Notes under the pieces: generated by a model
Told to the model about the DNA's origin: nothing
Databases searched by the model: none
Seen by the model: only the letters and a program-made list of their open reading frames with translations
Made by a program: the position numbers and the translations under genes
Assembly (NCBI GenBank): GCA_025782575.1
Contig: JALGYY010000017.1
Span: 361,892-425,891, forward strand
Reading direction: 5' to 3'
DNA: 64,000 nt
Source of the DNA: a bacterium
GTDB taxonomy: Bacteria > Orphanbacterota > Orphanbacteria > Orphanbacterales > Orphanbacteraceae
Part shown: piece after piece, positions 7,290-15,459 of the stretch
How positions within the stretch are numbered: position 1 is the first letter of the stretch
How the letters are laid out: each line of letters starts with the position of its first letter

Positions 7290-9773
7290 CTAACGTTCTT
7301 CTAGCCGGCTTGTGAAGATTGTCCTGATTACCGGACGGCTGACCGGCTGCAGGGGAATCAGGATCGGCCCCGGATCTCGATCGCTTGGAATCAGGATCTC
7401 CTGAGAGTCGGGTGCTTTCAAGTCTTCCGAGAGCGAAGAGCGGTCCACAAGAAGAACATGGACGCCGGGCGACAAGTCTCCGAGTCGGTACCGCCCTTCC
7501 CAGTCGGTTACCGTGTCTCCTCCCCCCTGCACCAGGATATGGAGGTCCCCCACTCCCGGTTCTCCCTCGTCTCGCTTTCCATTCAGGTTCCTGTCCTCGA
7601 ATGCGATCCCCTGAAGCGTACGATTGATCCCGGTACGGAAATCGACACCGACCGTATGAAAGGCGGGACAGACGACCGGACGGTCTCCGCCGTCCAGCAG
7701 ACAAAGATCGGCGCGAACCGTTCGCGGCGCGATTGAGACCGTGTGATCTCCCGCCGAGACAACTGCGAATCGATAGCGCCCGTCCTCCCCGGTCACTTCC
7801 CGAAACCGCCCCCCGTCGAGCATGATCGCGACGTCATTCAAAGGACGGTCCCCATCATCGAAAAGCCCGTTCAGATTGCGATCGAGATAAACCCGCCCCT
7901 CGATCGTAGAAATATGCCGGAGGGATCGGCCGGCGCCTGTTGCCGGGACGAGAGCGCCTCCTCCCCGGGACAGAAAGAACATCCCTTCTCCGTTAATGCG
8001 ACTGGTCGTACCGCTCTGGTGTTCGTCCATAAGGAGATCGAACCTGTGGAATCCACCGAAATTCCATGTCAGGCGAAACTGTCCGAGTGTGCCGCCCCCC
8101 CGATTCTGCTGAGCCCGGGACCAGCGCGCGCCGAGAGTGATCTGCAGCGAGCGGCTCCTGAGGAAAGACCGTATCCAGTAGAGCGAAACACCTTCGAGAG
8201 TCTGGTCGAGCCAGGATCCCGTCAGCTGAGTTGTTCCCATTCGAGTGTCGGCGTTCCAACCTGTGGTCAGATGAATCGGTGCGGCTTCGTCCGTCTTCGT
8301 CCGGGCGGACGCGAACCAGCCACCGGCTGGAAGGCCTCCTCGAACATCGATCATGAGATCCGATTGATCCGCTCCGGTCGCAATCTCAGAGCTCGTAAGC
8401 GTGGCACCCGCCGTTCGGAGCGGTCCGCGGCCGGGGCTGAGCATGGCCGATACCGTGGTGATTCTGTCTGTCCCAGTCTCCCCCTCCCCCCTATCTCGCT
8501 TGAATTCCGATCGTGACGCTTGTAGAGAGAGCAGCCGCCAGGGTCGGAAACCGGCCCCGAGGACATAGAATCGGGAGCCTTCTTCAGCAAATATTGTTGC
8601 AGGCAAGCGAAAACGGGATTCATAGGAGCCAAGCCGGGATCCGATCGACCATCGCCGCCAGGGCCTGAATTCCAGACTTGATTCCCAGGCGAAACCGTTC
8701 GTTACGCCCTTCCTGCCACCGGCGAAAAGCCCGCTCATGGTTTGAGCCCGCAGCCGGCCCCGGGCGAGCCTGTGCTCTGCCGCGATCAGTGTCCCTTCTT
8801 CCTCCCCGTCTCGTTTTCCCACCCAGGCCGTACCCAGACCAAGAGATTGCCCGGCCGGCGCTCCGGGCCTTGCACCGAAAGCATAACTCGTCGTCACGAT
8901 GTCACCTTCGAAGCGTGGATGGCTCAGCGTTCCGCTCCCCCCCCCATGACCGCTCGAGAGTCGGACCCAGCCACCCGCCATCCTCCGCCGACCGCTCTCC
9001 CATTCTCGCGACCACGCTCCTCCCCGCCCGAACGCTCCCAGCCATCTCAATTCGCCGCCGGTACGCACATCGCCTGCCGTCAGAGAGCCCCCCTCCCGAC
9101 CTGTGTAGTGGAGTAGAAAATTCCGAACCACCACCCCCTCCCCCTCTGCCGCCTGGCTGGAAATCGATGTATGGAGATTGCCCCTCCCGAGCCGGCTTCC
9201 GGTCTCCAGTGTGAGTCCTCCGTCCGTTCGACCTGGGCGGCGATTGGAGTAACCTCTATACTTCAGCTCATTCAGACTGAATCCCCCCATGCCGGAGACG
9301 CGAACCCCCGCTTCCATATCGAAACTCATGAGAACAATCTCTGTCTCGTCGGGATCGATATGGGTCCGCACTTCAAACAAGACGGAGAGAATTGAAAGGG
9401 GCAAAAGCAGATCATGCTTCGACGTGCCAAGCGTGAGACCGGGCGGAAGTGTGAGTTCCAGCGCATCATTCCGGCGAATCTCCCCGCTGATGTCGTCATA
9501 GCTGAGAACATCGCCGGTGATCGGGTTCGAAACGGAAACGGAACCGGCGGCCGGATCGTATTCAAAAGCCTGCTGAAGCGCCCGGGCGACCGGCTCAACC
9601 GGAATGTACCAGTGGTTCCCCCGTTTGCCTGGCTGTACGGCGGTGGTCGGAATCTGTTCTCTGTTTACGGTCAGAACGGGGGGAGCGCTAACACCCGGTA
9701 CGCCGGCCGCACTAGCCTGAAGGGGGAAGGCGAGCAAGATCTGAACAGCGGCGATTAGAGAATGCCTCGTCAT
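7290..9773 (-). CDS. Usher-like outer-membrane beta-barrel protein with SdrD-B-type tail domains
   Basis: 827 residues with a signal peptide (MTRHSLIAAVQILLAFPLQASA). Residues about 32-150 form a two-part module (V-N-R-E-Q-I-P, then W-Y-I-P-V-E-P-V-A, then L-L-P-L-S-I-L) like the copper-amine-oxidase-N or stalk domains seen at the start of non-classical ushers. Residues about 155-620 are long alternating amphipathic strands rich in G, R, S and W, as in an outer-membrane barrel. Residues about 630-790 hold two SdrD-B/CNA-B-like modules marked by V-Y-L-D-R-N-L-N-G-L-F-D-D-G-D and F-E-D-R-N-L-N-G-K-R-D-E-G-E. GGAG lies 5 bases before the ATG. With the nearby subunits and chaperone it is a plausible secretion pore of a divergent chaperone-usher system. 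The classical FimD signature was not found. Confidence 0.6.
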   Translation of the reverse strand: MTRHSLIAAVQILLAFPLQASAAGVPGVSAPPVLTVNREQIPTTAVQPGKRGNHWYIPVEPVARALQQAFEYDPAAGSVSVSNPITGDVLSYDDISGEIRRNDALELTLPPGLTLGTSKHDLLLPLSILSVLFEVRTHIDPDETEIVLMSFDMEAGVRVSGMGGFSLNELKYRGYSNRRPGRTDGGLTLETGSRLGRGNLHTSISSQAAEGEGVVVRNFLLHYTGREGGSLTAGDVRTGGELRWLGAFGRGGAWSREWESGRRRMAGGWVRLSSGHGGGSGTLSHPRFEGDIVTTSYAFGARPGAPAGQSLGLGTAWVGKRDGEEEGTLIAAEHRLARGRLRAQTMSGLFAGGRKGVTNGFAWESSLEFRPWRRWSIGSRLGSYESRFRLPATIFAEEGSRFYVLGAGFRPWRLLSLQASRSEFKRDRGEGETGTDRITTVSAMLSPGRGPLRTAGATLTSSEIATGADQSDLMIDVRGGLPAGGWFASARTKTDEAAPIHLTTGWNADTRMGTTQLTGSWLDQTLEGVSLYWIRSFLRSRSLQITLGARWSRAQQNRGGGTLGQFRLTWNFGGFHRFDLLMDEHQSGTTSRINGEGMFFLSRGGGALVPATGAGRSLRHISTIEGRVYLDRNLNGLFDDGDRPLNDVAIMLDGGRFREVTGEDGRYRFAVVSAGDHTVSIAPRTVRADLCLLDGGDRPVVCPAFHTVGVDFRTGINRTLQGIAFEDRNLNGKRDEGEPGVGDLHILVQGGGDTVTDWEGRYRLGDLSPGVHVLLVDRSSLSEDLKAPDSQEILIPSDRDPGPILIPLQPVSRPVIRTIFTSRLEER

Positions 9774-9796
9774 CCTGACTCCATGCGGTCAAATTC

Positions 9797-9820
9797 TTTT
9801 CCCGGCATATGCCGGGAAAA
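9797..9820. promoter_or_regulatory. Perfect 24-bp palindrome between divergent genes
   Basis: The half-site TTTTCCCGGCAT is followed immediately by its exact reverse complement. It lies 24 bases upstream of the usher-like start (9773, minus) and 125 bases upstream of the GNAT-like start (9945, plus). As a hairpin it would be followed by A, not T, on either strand, so it is not an intrinsic terminator. An operator for a dimeric regulator of one or both divergent units is the simplest reading. Confidence 0.6.
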
Positions 9821-9944
9821 CCCTCTGTGAGCCTGGATGGGCTCTCCTACGGAAAATCGGCAAAATCCTTCAAAACGTGAGCTGCTCACAGTGGCTGAGA
9901 AAGAGGACGGAATTGTCTATAATAACTGGATAGAAAGGATCGCC

Positions 9945-11030
9945 ATGGTTCGGTTGGTCGACATCACAGAAAAGGACTATGCGCCGCTCGCCCGGTTTCT
10001 GGCCAACTTCGGCGAATCGGCGGAAACCGAAGCACTATGGCTCGACCGGTTTCGATTCTGGTGGGACGACAACCCCGCCGCAACGGAGGGTGTAGCTCGT
10101 GGATGGATCCTGGAAGATGACTCCCGGATCGAGGGCTTTTTCGGCATCATCCCCACTCGATTTCAGCTTCTGGGCAAGCACACGACTGCCCACAACGCGA
10201 CCACCTGGCGGGTATCGGATGCCTACCGACACTCCAGCATGAAGCTCCTCTTCCGCGCTATCAAGGAGACCGGGGAGGGGATTTTATTCAACAACACACC
10301 GATCGAGCAGGTCGTACCGATACTGAAGTCTCTCAGATTCAGACCTCTGCCGCGGGAGAGTGAGGCAGGTGACCGGCTTCCCTGCGGGGTAGTGGTCCTC
10401 GATTTCAAGAAGGCAGCCGAACTCAGGGCCGGGCGTGGTTTCGCCGGACAGGCGGGAGCCTTGCTGGGCGCCCCTCTTTTCGCCCTCTATCAGCGCTTCC
10501 GACTCCGAAACCTGAAAATGAACGGTCTCGAAGTTCGCCTGCTTGATCAGGCAGGGGTCGAGTTCGACAGGTTCTGGGAGGAGACCCGACCGGTCTACGC
10601 CAACACCAGTGTGAGATCGGCTGAAGCGCTCCAGTGGTACTGTTTCCGAGCAACCCCGGAAGAGATGAAACTCTTCGGCTGCTATCGGGAGGGCCGGCTG
10701 GCTGGCTACCTCATTGCCTGGCGGCGAATCGACAGGAACTCATCCAAACTGGAATGCGTCGATCTCTGGACCAGGCCGGGGGACGACGAGGCGACCAGCG
10801 CCCTTCTTGCCGGTACGATCCGATATGCGAAGTCAGAAGCGGCCGATCTCGCCCTCTTCCCTCATTTCTCCGGAGCACTCGGGAAAACCCTGCTTCGACT
10901 CGGGCTGTTTCGCGTTTCCACCCGGAGGCGCGGCGAATACTTCAAAACGACCGATGAAATCGCCGGAAGGATCGATCACAGGAATTCCTATTTCGTCGAT
11001 ACTCAGGGAGACCGTTCCTTTTTCCCTTGA
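9945..11030 (+). CDS. GNAT-like N-acyltransferase
   Basis: 361 residues with the look of a double GNAT fold. The first half contains IEGFFGIIPTRFQLLGKHT, then W-R-V-S-D-A-Y-R-H-S-S-M-K-L-L, corresponding to the beta4-beta5 and acyl-CoA-binding region. The second half repeats the pattern with GRLAGYLIAWRRID. GNAT enzymes transfer acyl groups from CoA or carrier protein to amines. The ATG at 9945 follows AAAGGAT; the frame opens at 9837 but lacks a good site there. It is followed after 41 bases by an adenylating ligase and then an acyl carrier protein, so it may transfer a carrier-bound acyl group. Substrate unknown. Confidence 0.65.
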   Translation: MVRLVDITEKDYAPLARFLANFGESAETEALWLDRFRFWWDDNPAATEGVARGWILEDDSRIEGFFGIIPTRFQLLGKHTTAHNATTWRVSDAYRHSSMKLLFRAIKETGEGILFNNTPIEQVVPILKSLRFRPLPRESEAGDRLPCGVVVLDFKKAAELRAGRGFAGQAGALLGAPLFALYQRFRLRNLKMNGLEVRLLDQAGVEFDRFWEETRPVYANTSVRSAEALQWYCFRATPEEMKLFGCYREGRLAGYLIAWRRIDRNSSKLECVDLWTRPGDDEATSALLAGTIRYAKSEAADLALFPHFSGALGKTLLRLGLFRVSTRRRGEYFKTTDEIAGRIDHRNSYFVDTQGDRSFFP

Positions 11031-11071
11031 GGGCTGCGCGGTTCCCGCGCGATCCCGGATGAAAGAGCTTG

Positions 11072-13261
11072 ATGAAGTCGACTATTCTGGAAACCCTTCG
11101 CGAGCGGGCGAGCGATGGACCCGACGCGTGTTTTCTGCACCATAGGCCGCTCGACCATTCCCTCTCCTATGCGGAACTTCTCGAGGAAACGGAGAAGATC
11201 GCTGACTGTCTGCAGGAGCAGGGCATCGGCAAGGGAAAACATGTGGCTCTCGTTGCCACCCACCATTGGGCCTTTTTTCCACTTCTGGCAGCATGTTCCG
11301 CCCGCGGTTCTGTCCTGGTGCCGGTCAACCCGGACCTCCACCCGGATGAGCTCGCGTTCATTCTGGAAGATGCGGCCCCGTCGCTGATCATCAGCGAAGA
11401 GAGCGTGCGCCTCACCAAGCGGTTCGACCGAATCCCGCAACTTACGATCGACGAACTTCTTGCCCACACGGCAGGGGGAATCGGCGGCCTCCCGGAATCA
11501 CCGGAACCTCCCGAGGACGTGGCGTTAATGGTCTATACATCCGGCACGACGGGCAGCGGCAAGGCGGTCATGCTGAGCCAGAGTAACCTGCTTTCAATGG
11601 CACATCTGTTTCGCGACTTCTATGAAATCCGTCCGACCGATAATTTTCTCGGCGTTCTTCCCCTCCACCACATGAACGGCATCATGATGACAGGACTCCT
11701 TCCCCTTGTCGCAGGAGCCCGCGTGACGATCGCCGATGTGTTCAGCTATCTGAACGCCAAGCTCTACTGGAGAACGGTAGAAGAAGAAGGGACTACGATA
11801 TGCAGTCTTGTTCCTTCGATCATGGCCATGCTGCTGAAACTCTTCCCTTACGGAATAGAGAACGGAACCGAACAGGTGCGGTTCGGATTCTGCGGGACAG
11901 CCCCGCTTCCGGCCGATTTATGGCGTACGTTCGAAGAACGCTTTGACTTCCCCATTTACCAGGGCTACGGACTGACGGAGACAACCACATGGGCGACTTG
12001 CACTCCCTTCGAGGCTGTTCATAAGTACGACACCGTCGGCGTCCCTCTCGGCACTGAGATCAAGATCGATCCGAGCGGTTTCCCGACCGAAGAGGTGGTT
12101 CGCGGAGAGGTTCTTATTTGCGGACCAATTGTCATGACCGGCTACTTCAAGAAAGGAAGACTGACCCGCGAGCAATTCCGGGGCCGGTTTCTGAAAACAG
12201 GTGACATCGGTTTCATCGACTCAGACGGGGAACTGCATATTACGGGACGAAAGAAAGAGATCATCATCAGGAACGGGATCAACATCAATCCACAGGAGAT
12301 CGATGATGTGCTCGGGAGGCATCCGGGAGTGGCTGAATCGAAGACTCTCGGAGTAGCGGACGAAATTTCCGGGGAAGCGATCGTTTCGGTGTGCGTCTGC
12401 AATGATGCCGGAACGCCACCTGATGCTACGAATATCAAACAATGGGTTCGGGACAACATGTCCGCTTTCTATGTACCCAATCGAGTCACGACCATGGGGT
12501 ACCTCCCGAAAGGTCCGACAGGGAAAGTGGCAATCAAACAGCTGGAGAAAATACTGAGCGGGGATCTGGCATCCGATGTTCTGAAGAAGCTCACATCGTG
12601 GAAGCACAAGAGGTCGGCGCCCTCCGATGCCGAGAGCATCCGGGGCCGGATTCAGACCGCACTCATTCGAGGCGAACCGGTACGATTTCTCACCTATTGG
12701 GGGTGTGGTAACCGCGAGTCGATTTCGGAAATCGACCGCATCGCGATCGAACGGCTCGTCGAGTACATGAGTGGTATGTCTCTCGTTCAACAGGCGAGGG
12801 GAGAGTTGACCATCATGCTGAATGATGTTCACTCCAGGATCAATACGATCCCTGCGGACCGGTTCGAGCAGTATTATGGAGAGATCGGGGAGTTCTCTCG
12901 ATCTCTGGGATTGAAAACCATCTATCAGACCGAGGCATGGAAAAGCGCCGGGCTCGATCTCGATCAGATCCTCCAAGAGGCGAGAACCAGTACGTTCGAT
13001 GACGAATGGAACGCCTTGCCGATTCGCGATCAACTCCTGAGTCAGTCAGCTCGTCATTTCCAGGGTGAATGCAGCGTCACAGGAGCCCGCCAATACGCAC
13101 TCGCCTGCCGGAGAGAAGCACCCGCGTTTGCGGAACTCTTCCCCGATGATGTGTTCATCACGTACAATGGACCGGTCTTCGATCTGTGTCTTCCGGACCT
13201 GCCGAAGCTGTATATCTATTCCTACAAGAAGGGCAAAACAGAGAAGCCCTGGTTCCTGTAA
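11072..13261 (+). CDS. AMP-dependent acyl ligase fused to a PvcA/DIT1-like domain
   Basis: 729 residues. Residues 1 to about 500 are a full acyl-adenylating enzyme: P-loop VYTSGTTGSGKAVMLS (near 155), GYGLTETTTWAT, LKTGDIGFID, GRKKEIIIRNGININPQEID, and catalytic lysine in PTGKVAIKQ. It would activate a carboxylic acid with ATP, probably for the carrier protein encoded next. Residues about 510-729 are an extra domain: GEPVRFLTYWGCG, then a helix, then ELTIMLNDVHSRIN, Y-x-x-E-I, then YALACRREAPAFAELFPD. This order resembles the isocyanide-synthase (PvcA/DIT1) family, but the match is by eye. ATG at 11072 is preferred to TTG at 11069. The ACP gene starts 12 bases after the stop. Confidence 0.75.
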   Translation: MKSTILETLRERASDGPDACFLHHRPLDHSLSYAELLEETEKIADCLQEQGIGKGKHVALVATHHWAFFPLLAACSARGSVLVPVNPDLHPDELAFILEDAAPSLIISEESVRLTKRFDRIPQLTIDELLAHTAGGIGGLPESPEPPEDVALMVYTSGTTGSGKAVMLSQSNLLSMAHLFRDFYEIRPTDNFLGVLPLHHMNGIMMTGLLPLVAGARVTIADVFSYLNAKLYWRTVEEEGTTICSLVPSIMAMLLKLFPYGIENGTEQVRFGFCGTAPLPADLWRTFEERFDFPIYQGYGLTETTTWATCTPFEAVHKYDTVGVPLGTEIKIDPSGFPTEEVVRGEVLICGPIVMTGYFKKGRLTREQFRGRFLKTGDIGFIDSDGELHITGRKKEIIIRNGININPQEIDDVLGRHPGVAESKTLGVADEISGEAIVSVCVCNDAGTPPDATNIKQWVRDNMSAFYVPNRVTTMGYLPKGPTGKVAIKQLEKILSGDLASDVLKKLTSWKHKRSAPSDAESIRGRIQTALIRGEPVRFLTYWGCGNRESISEIDRIAIERLVEYMSGMSLVQQARGELTIMLNDVHSRINTIPADRFEQYYGEIGEFSRSLGLKTIYQTEAWKSAGLDLDQILQEARTSTFDDEWNALPIRDQLLSQSARHFQGECSVTGARQYALACRREAPAFAELFPDDVFITYNGPVFDLCLPDLPKLYIYSYKKGKTEKPWFL

Positions 13262-13273
13262 GTAGCCGAACGG

Positions 13274-13525
13274 ATGCGAGAGATGACAGAAACAGAAATC
13301 CTCTCCCGAATCAGGGATCATATTGAAGACGCCACAGGTGTTCGCGTTGAGCCGGACACATCACTGTCCGGCGATGCCGTGCTCGACTCAATGAAGTTTA
13401 TCGAGCTGGTCGCCCATGTGGAATCGGAATACGGAGTTTCATTCGAAGTGGAAGAACTCGAGAATCGCTTCGACTCTGTAGGTTCGATCGCGAAAATGAT
13501 CGTCGAGAAGAAGGAACCCTCTTAG
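13274..13525 (+). CDS. Discrete acyl carrier protein
   Basis: 83 residues of an acidic four-helix carrier protein. The phosphopantetheine serine is in VLDSMKFIEL (near residue 42), the D-S-M variant of the usual D-S-L. A phosphopantetheinyl group there would carry the acid activated by the upstream ligase. It is the last gene of a three-gene operon (12-base gap) and is converged upon by a glycosyltransferase gene whose stop lies 10 bases away. A second ATG at 13283 has a slightly better-spaced GGA upstream, so the true protein may be three residues shorter. It is not the housekeeping AcpP, because no fatty-acid synthesis genes surround it. Confidence 0.85.
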   Translation: MREMTETEILSRIRDHIEDATGVRVEPDTSLSGDAVLDSMKFIELVAHVESEYGVSFEVEELENRFDSVGSIAKMIVEKKEPS

Positions 13526-13535
13526 CCTGTAAGTT

Positions 13536-14642
13536 TCATCCCGCGTAAAGCTCCTCGTAACTCCTGACCATAGTCTCGATTGAGTAGGACTTTACTACGC
13601 GCTCACGGGAACTGATTCCATCCGATTTCGATCGCTCCGGATCTTTCAGGAGCGCACGCCATGATTCGGAAAGGGCGGATGGGTCGCCAGCCGGGACGAG
13701 GCAATGGGCGAGCGAATCTCCGAGGACAGCTCGATTCCCTCCGACGTCGGTGACGCGAACGGGGAGCCCGGCACTCATCGCCTCCAGAAGACTGACCGAT
13801 GTCCCTTCGCTTCGGGAACTCATCGTGAAGAGATCGAACGCTGAATGAAGATCATGAAGGTCGTCCCTCCAGCCGAGGCAATGGACGTTCTCTGCGAGCC
13901 CGAGGGAGGAAGCCTGCTCCTCCAGACCGACGCGTTCGGTTCCGTCCCCCACTAGAATAAGATGGGGTCTGATGTCTTCATCGCCAGTCGCGAGAAGATC
14001 GGCGAACGCTTCCATCATCTGATCGTAACCCTTGACCGGCTCGAGCCGTCCCACGCTTCCCAGTATGGGGACGCCGTCCGGGATACCGAGAGAGTTCCGG
14101 ATCAGGCCGTTATCAGAGGCGGGAACAAACGTACCGGTGTCGACACCATTCGTCACCGTTACGATCGGGCAACGCCCTCGAACAATTTCGGTTTCCATCC
14201 TCTCGGCGAGCGGGCCGGAAACGGCGACCACCACATCGGTGCGGCGCGCCGCTCTCCCCTCGGTAAAGCGGACAAGACCGGGTGTGGGAAATGTGCGGCC
14301 ATGTTCCGTGTAAATCACGCGCGGCACTCCTGCACGGCGGGCTGCGAGGGAGGCTTTGTACCAGACACCGCTATGGATGTGAACCACATCGGGAGCGATC
14401 TCCCTGATCTGTTCGATGAGCGGTCCCGGCCAGATCATGGAGTATGGGGGAAGCGGCCGCCCCACGTGAAGGCCGGCTTGACCCTCAAGCCCTTCGGCGA
14501 ATCGCCCCAGATACTGGAGACCGAGTACGTGACTCTCGAAACGGGTCCCATCCGTCAGGCGGACAATCTCCGCGATGAGACGCTCCATTCCTCCGTAGTG
14601 GAGATTCTGGATCATGTGAAGAACGCGAAGCTTGCCGCTCAT
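13536..14642 (-). CDS. Glycosyltransferase family 4
   Basis: 368 residues, a GT-B enzyme. The N-terminal acceptor domain starts RVLHMIQNLHYGGMERLIAE, the pattern of GT4 enzymes from exopolysaccharide clusters. The C-terminal nucleotide-sugar domain has G-S-V-G-R-L-E-P-V-K-G and the E-x7-E signature SEGTSVSLLEAMSAGLPV. It would add a sugar from a nucleotide donor to a lipid- or glycan-linked acceptor at the inner face of the cytoplasmic membrane. It lies 70 bases downstream of the amidotransferase gene on the same strand. No other polysaccharide genes are adjacent, so the acceptor cannot be guessed. Confidence 0.85.
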   Translation of the reverse strand: MSGKLRVLHMIQNLHYGGMERLIAEIVRLTDGTRFESHVLGLQYLGRFAEGLEGQAGLHVGRPLPPYSMIWPGPLIEQIREIAPDVVHIHSGVWYKASLAARRAGVPRVIYTEHGRTFPTPGLVRFTEGRAARRTDVVVAVSGPLAERMETEIVRGRCPIVTVTNGVDTGTFVPASDNGLIRNSLGIPDGVPILGSVGRLEPVKGYDQMMEAFADLLATGDEDIRPHLILVGDGTERVGLEEQASSLGLAENVHCLGWRDDLHDLHSAFDLFTMSSRSEGTSVSLLEAMSAGLPVRVTDVGGNRAVLGDSLAHCLVPAGDPSALSESWRALLKDPERSKSDGISSRERVVKSYSIETMVRSYEELYAG

Positions 14643-14712
14643 GCAGCCGCCCGCCCGAGACAGTCAGAGCGATGAAGTGACAAAATCTCCTCCTCCCGGC
14701 CGGGCGGCGCAA

Positions 14713-15450
14713 CTACAGAAGTACACGATCGATAAATTTCCTGACAATGCCGTTGGAGTCAGGGGTCTCCCGAAACGCTCGGATCACATCCTGATAATCG
14801 TCATCATTCTGCACATACTGATCCTTGTAGACCGAGAGCCTGTCGATCAGGCGGCGGCGATCGAGTTCCGGGTGGAACTGAAACGCCCAGAATCTTTTGC
14901 TGTCGACTCGAAACGAGTGGGCGCATATGTCGGTGCGTGCGAGAAGCGTGCATGAATCAGGAAGGGACAGCGCTTTTTCTTTGTGACCGGAGACGGCGAG
15001 GAATGGATCGGGGACATCCCGAAACAGATCGTCTTTCGAAGCCTCTGCGGTCAACCGGATCGGGATCGTACCGAACTCGAAGTCCTTTTCGTCCCGCACG
15101 ATCCGGCCACCGAGCGCGATCACAGCGAGCTGAAATCCGAAACAGGATGCAAACACGGGGAAGTCTTTTTCCACACACCATTGCAGGAGCGACTCCGCTT
15201 CGTTGACAAAAGGGTAATGCTCCGGCTGCAGAACAGAGGCGTCACTCGCACCGCCGACGAAAAGCGCGTCATAGCCATCGACGATTTCCGGCCCGAATCG
15301 AGGCTCTTCGAAAACGTTGTGGACGTCGATCTGAGATTCGTTCAGCCCGGCATGAGCGGCAAAACTGCGGCGCTCCTCGGAGCGCACGGAGTCGGATCGC
15401 CTGATCTGGAGAAGCAGAAGGCGTAGTTTCGATCTCGACTCCATCACCAT
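14713..15450 (-). CDS. Class I glutamine amidotransferase-like protein
   Basis: 245 residues of stand-alone GATase-1 fold, like the GMP-synthase-type amidotransferase domain. The nucleophile elbow is FASCFGFQLAV (cysteine near residue 103), and the His-Glu pair is in WAFQFHPEL. These proteins hydrolyse glutamine to supply ammonia, or hydrolyse gamma-glutamyl bonds in catabolism. The start is ambiguous: ATGs at 15450 and 15444 both lack a strong ribosome-binding site. The gene begins 9 bases after the stop of the royal-jelly-family lipoprotein gene, so the two are probably co-transcribed. No synthetase partner is adjacent, so a gamma-glutamyl hydrolase role is possible. Confidence 0.78.
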   Translation of the reverse strand: MVMESRSKLRLLLLQIRRSDSVRSEERRSFAAHAGLNESQIDVHNVFEEPRFGPEIVDGYDALFVGGASDASVLQPEHYPFVNEAESLLQWCVEKDFPVFASCFGFQLAVIALGGRIVRDEKDFEFGTIPIRLTAEASKDDLFRDVPDPFLAVSGHKEKALSLPDSCTLLARTDICAHSFRVDSKRFWAFQFHPELDRRRLIDRLSVYKDQYVQNDDDYQDVIRAFRETPDSNGIVRKFIDRVLL

Positions 15451-15459
15451 ATCGAGACG

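Noticed and set aside
7192-7704. 170-residue minus-strand frame at the 3' end of the usher-like gene
   Set aside because: It overlaps the usher-like gene in another frame and is Arg/Pro/Gly-rich without start signal or domain.
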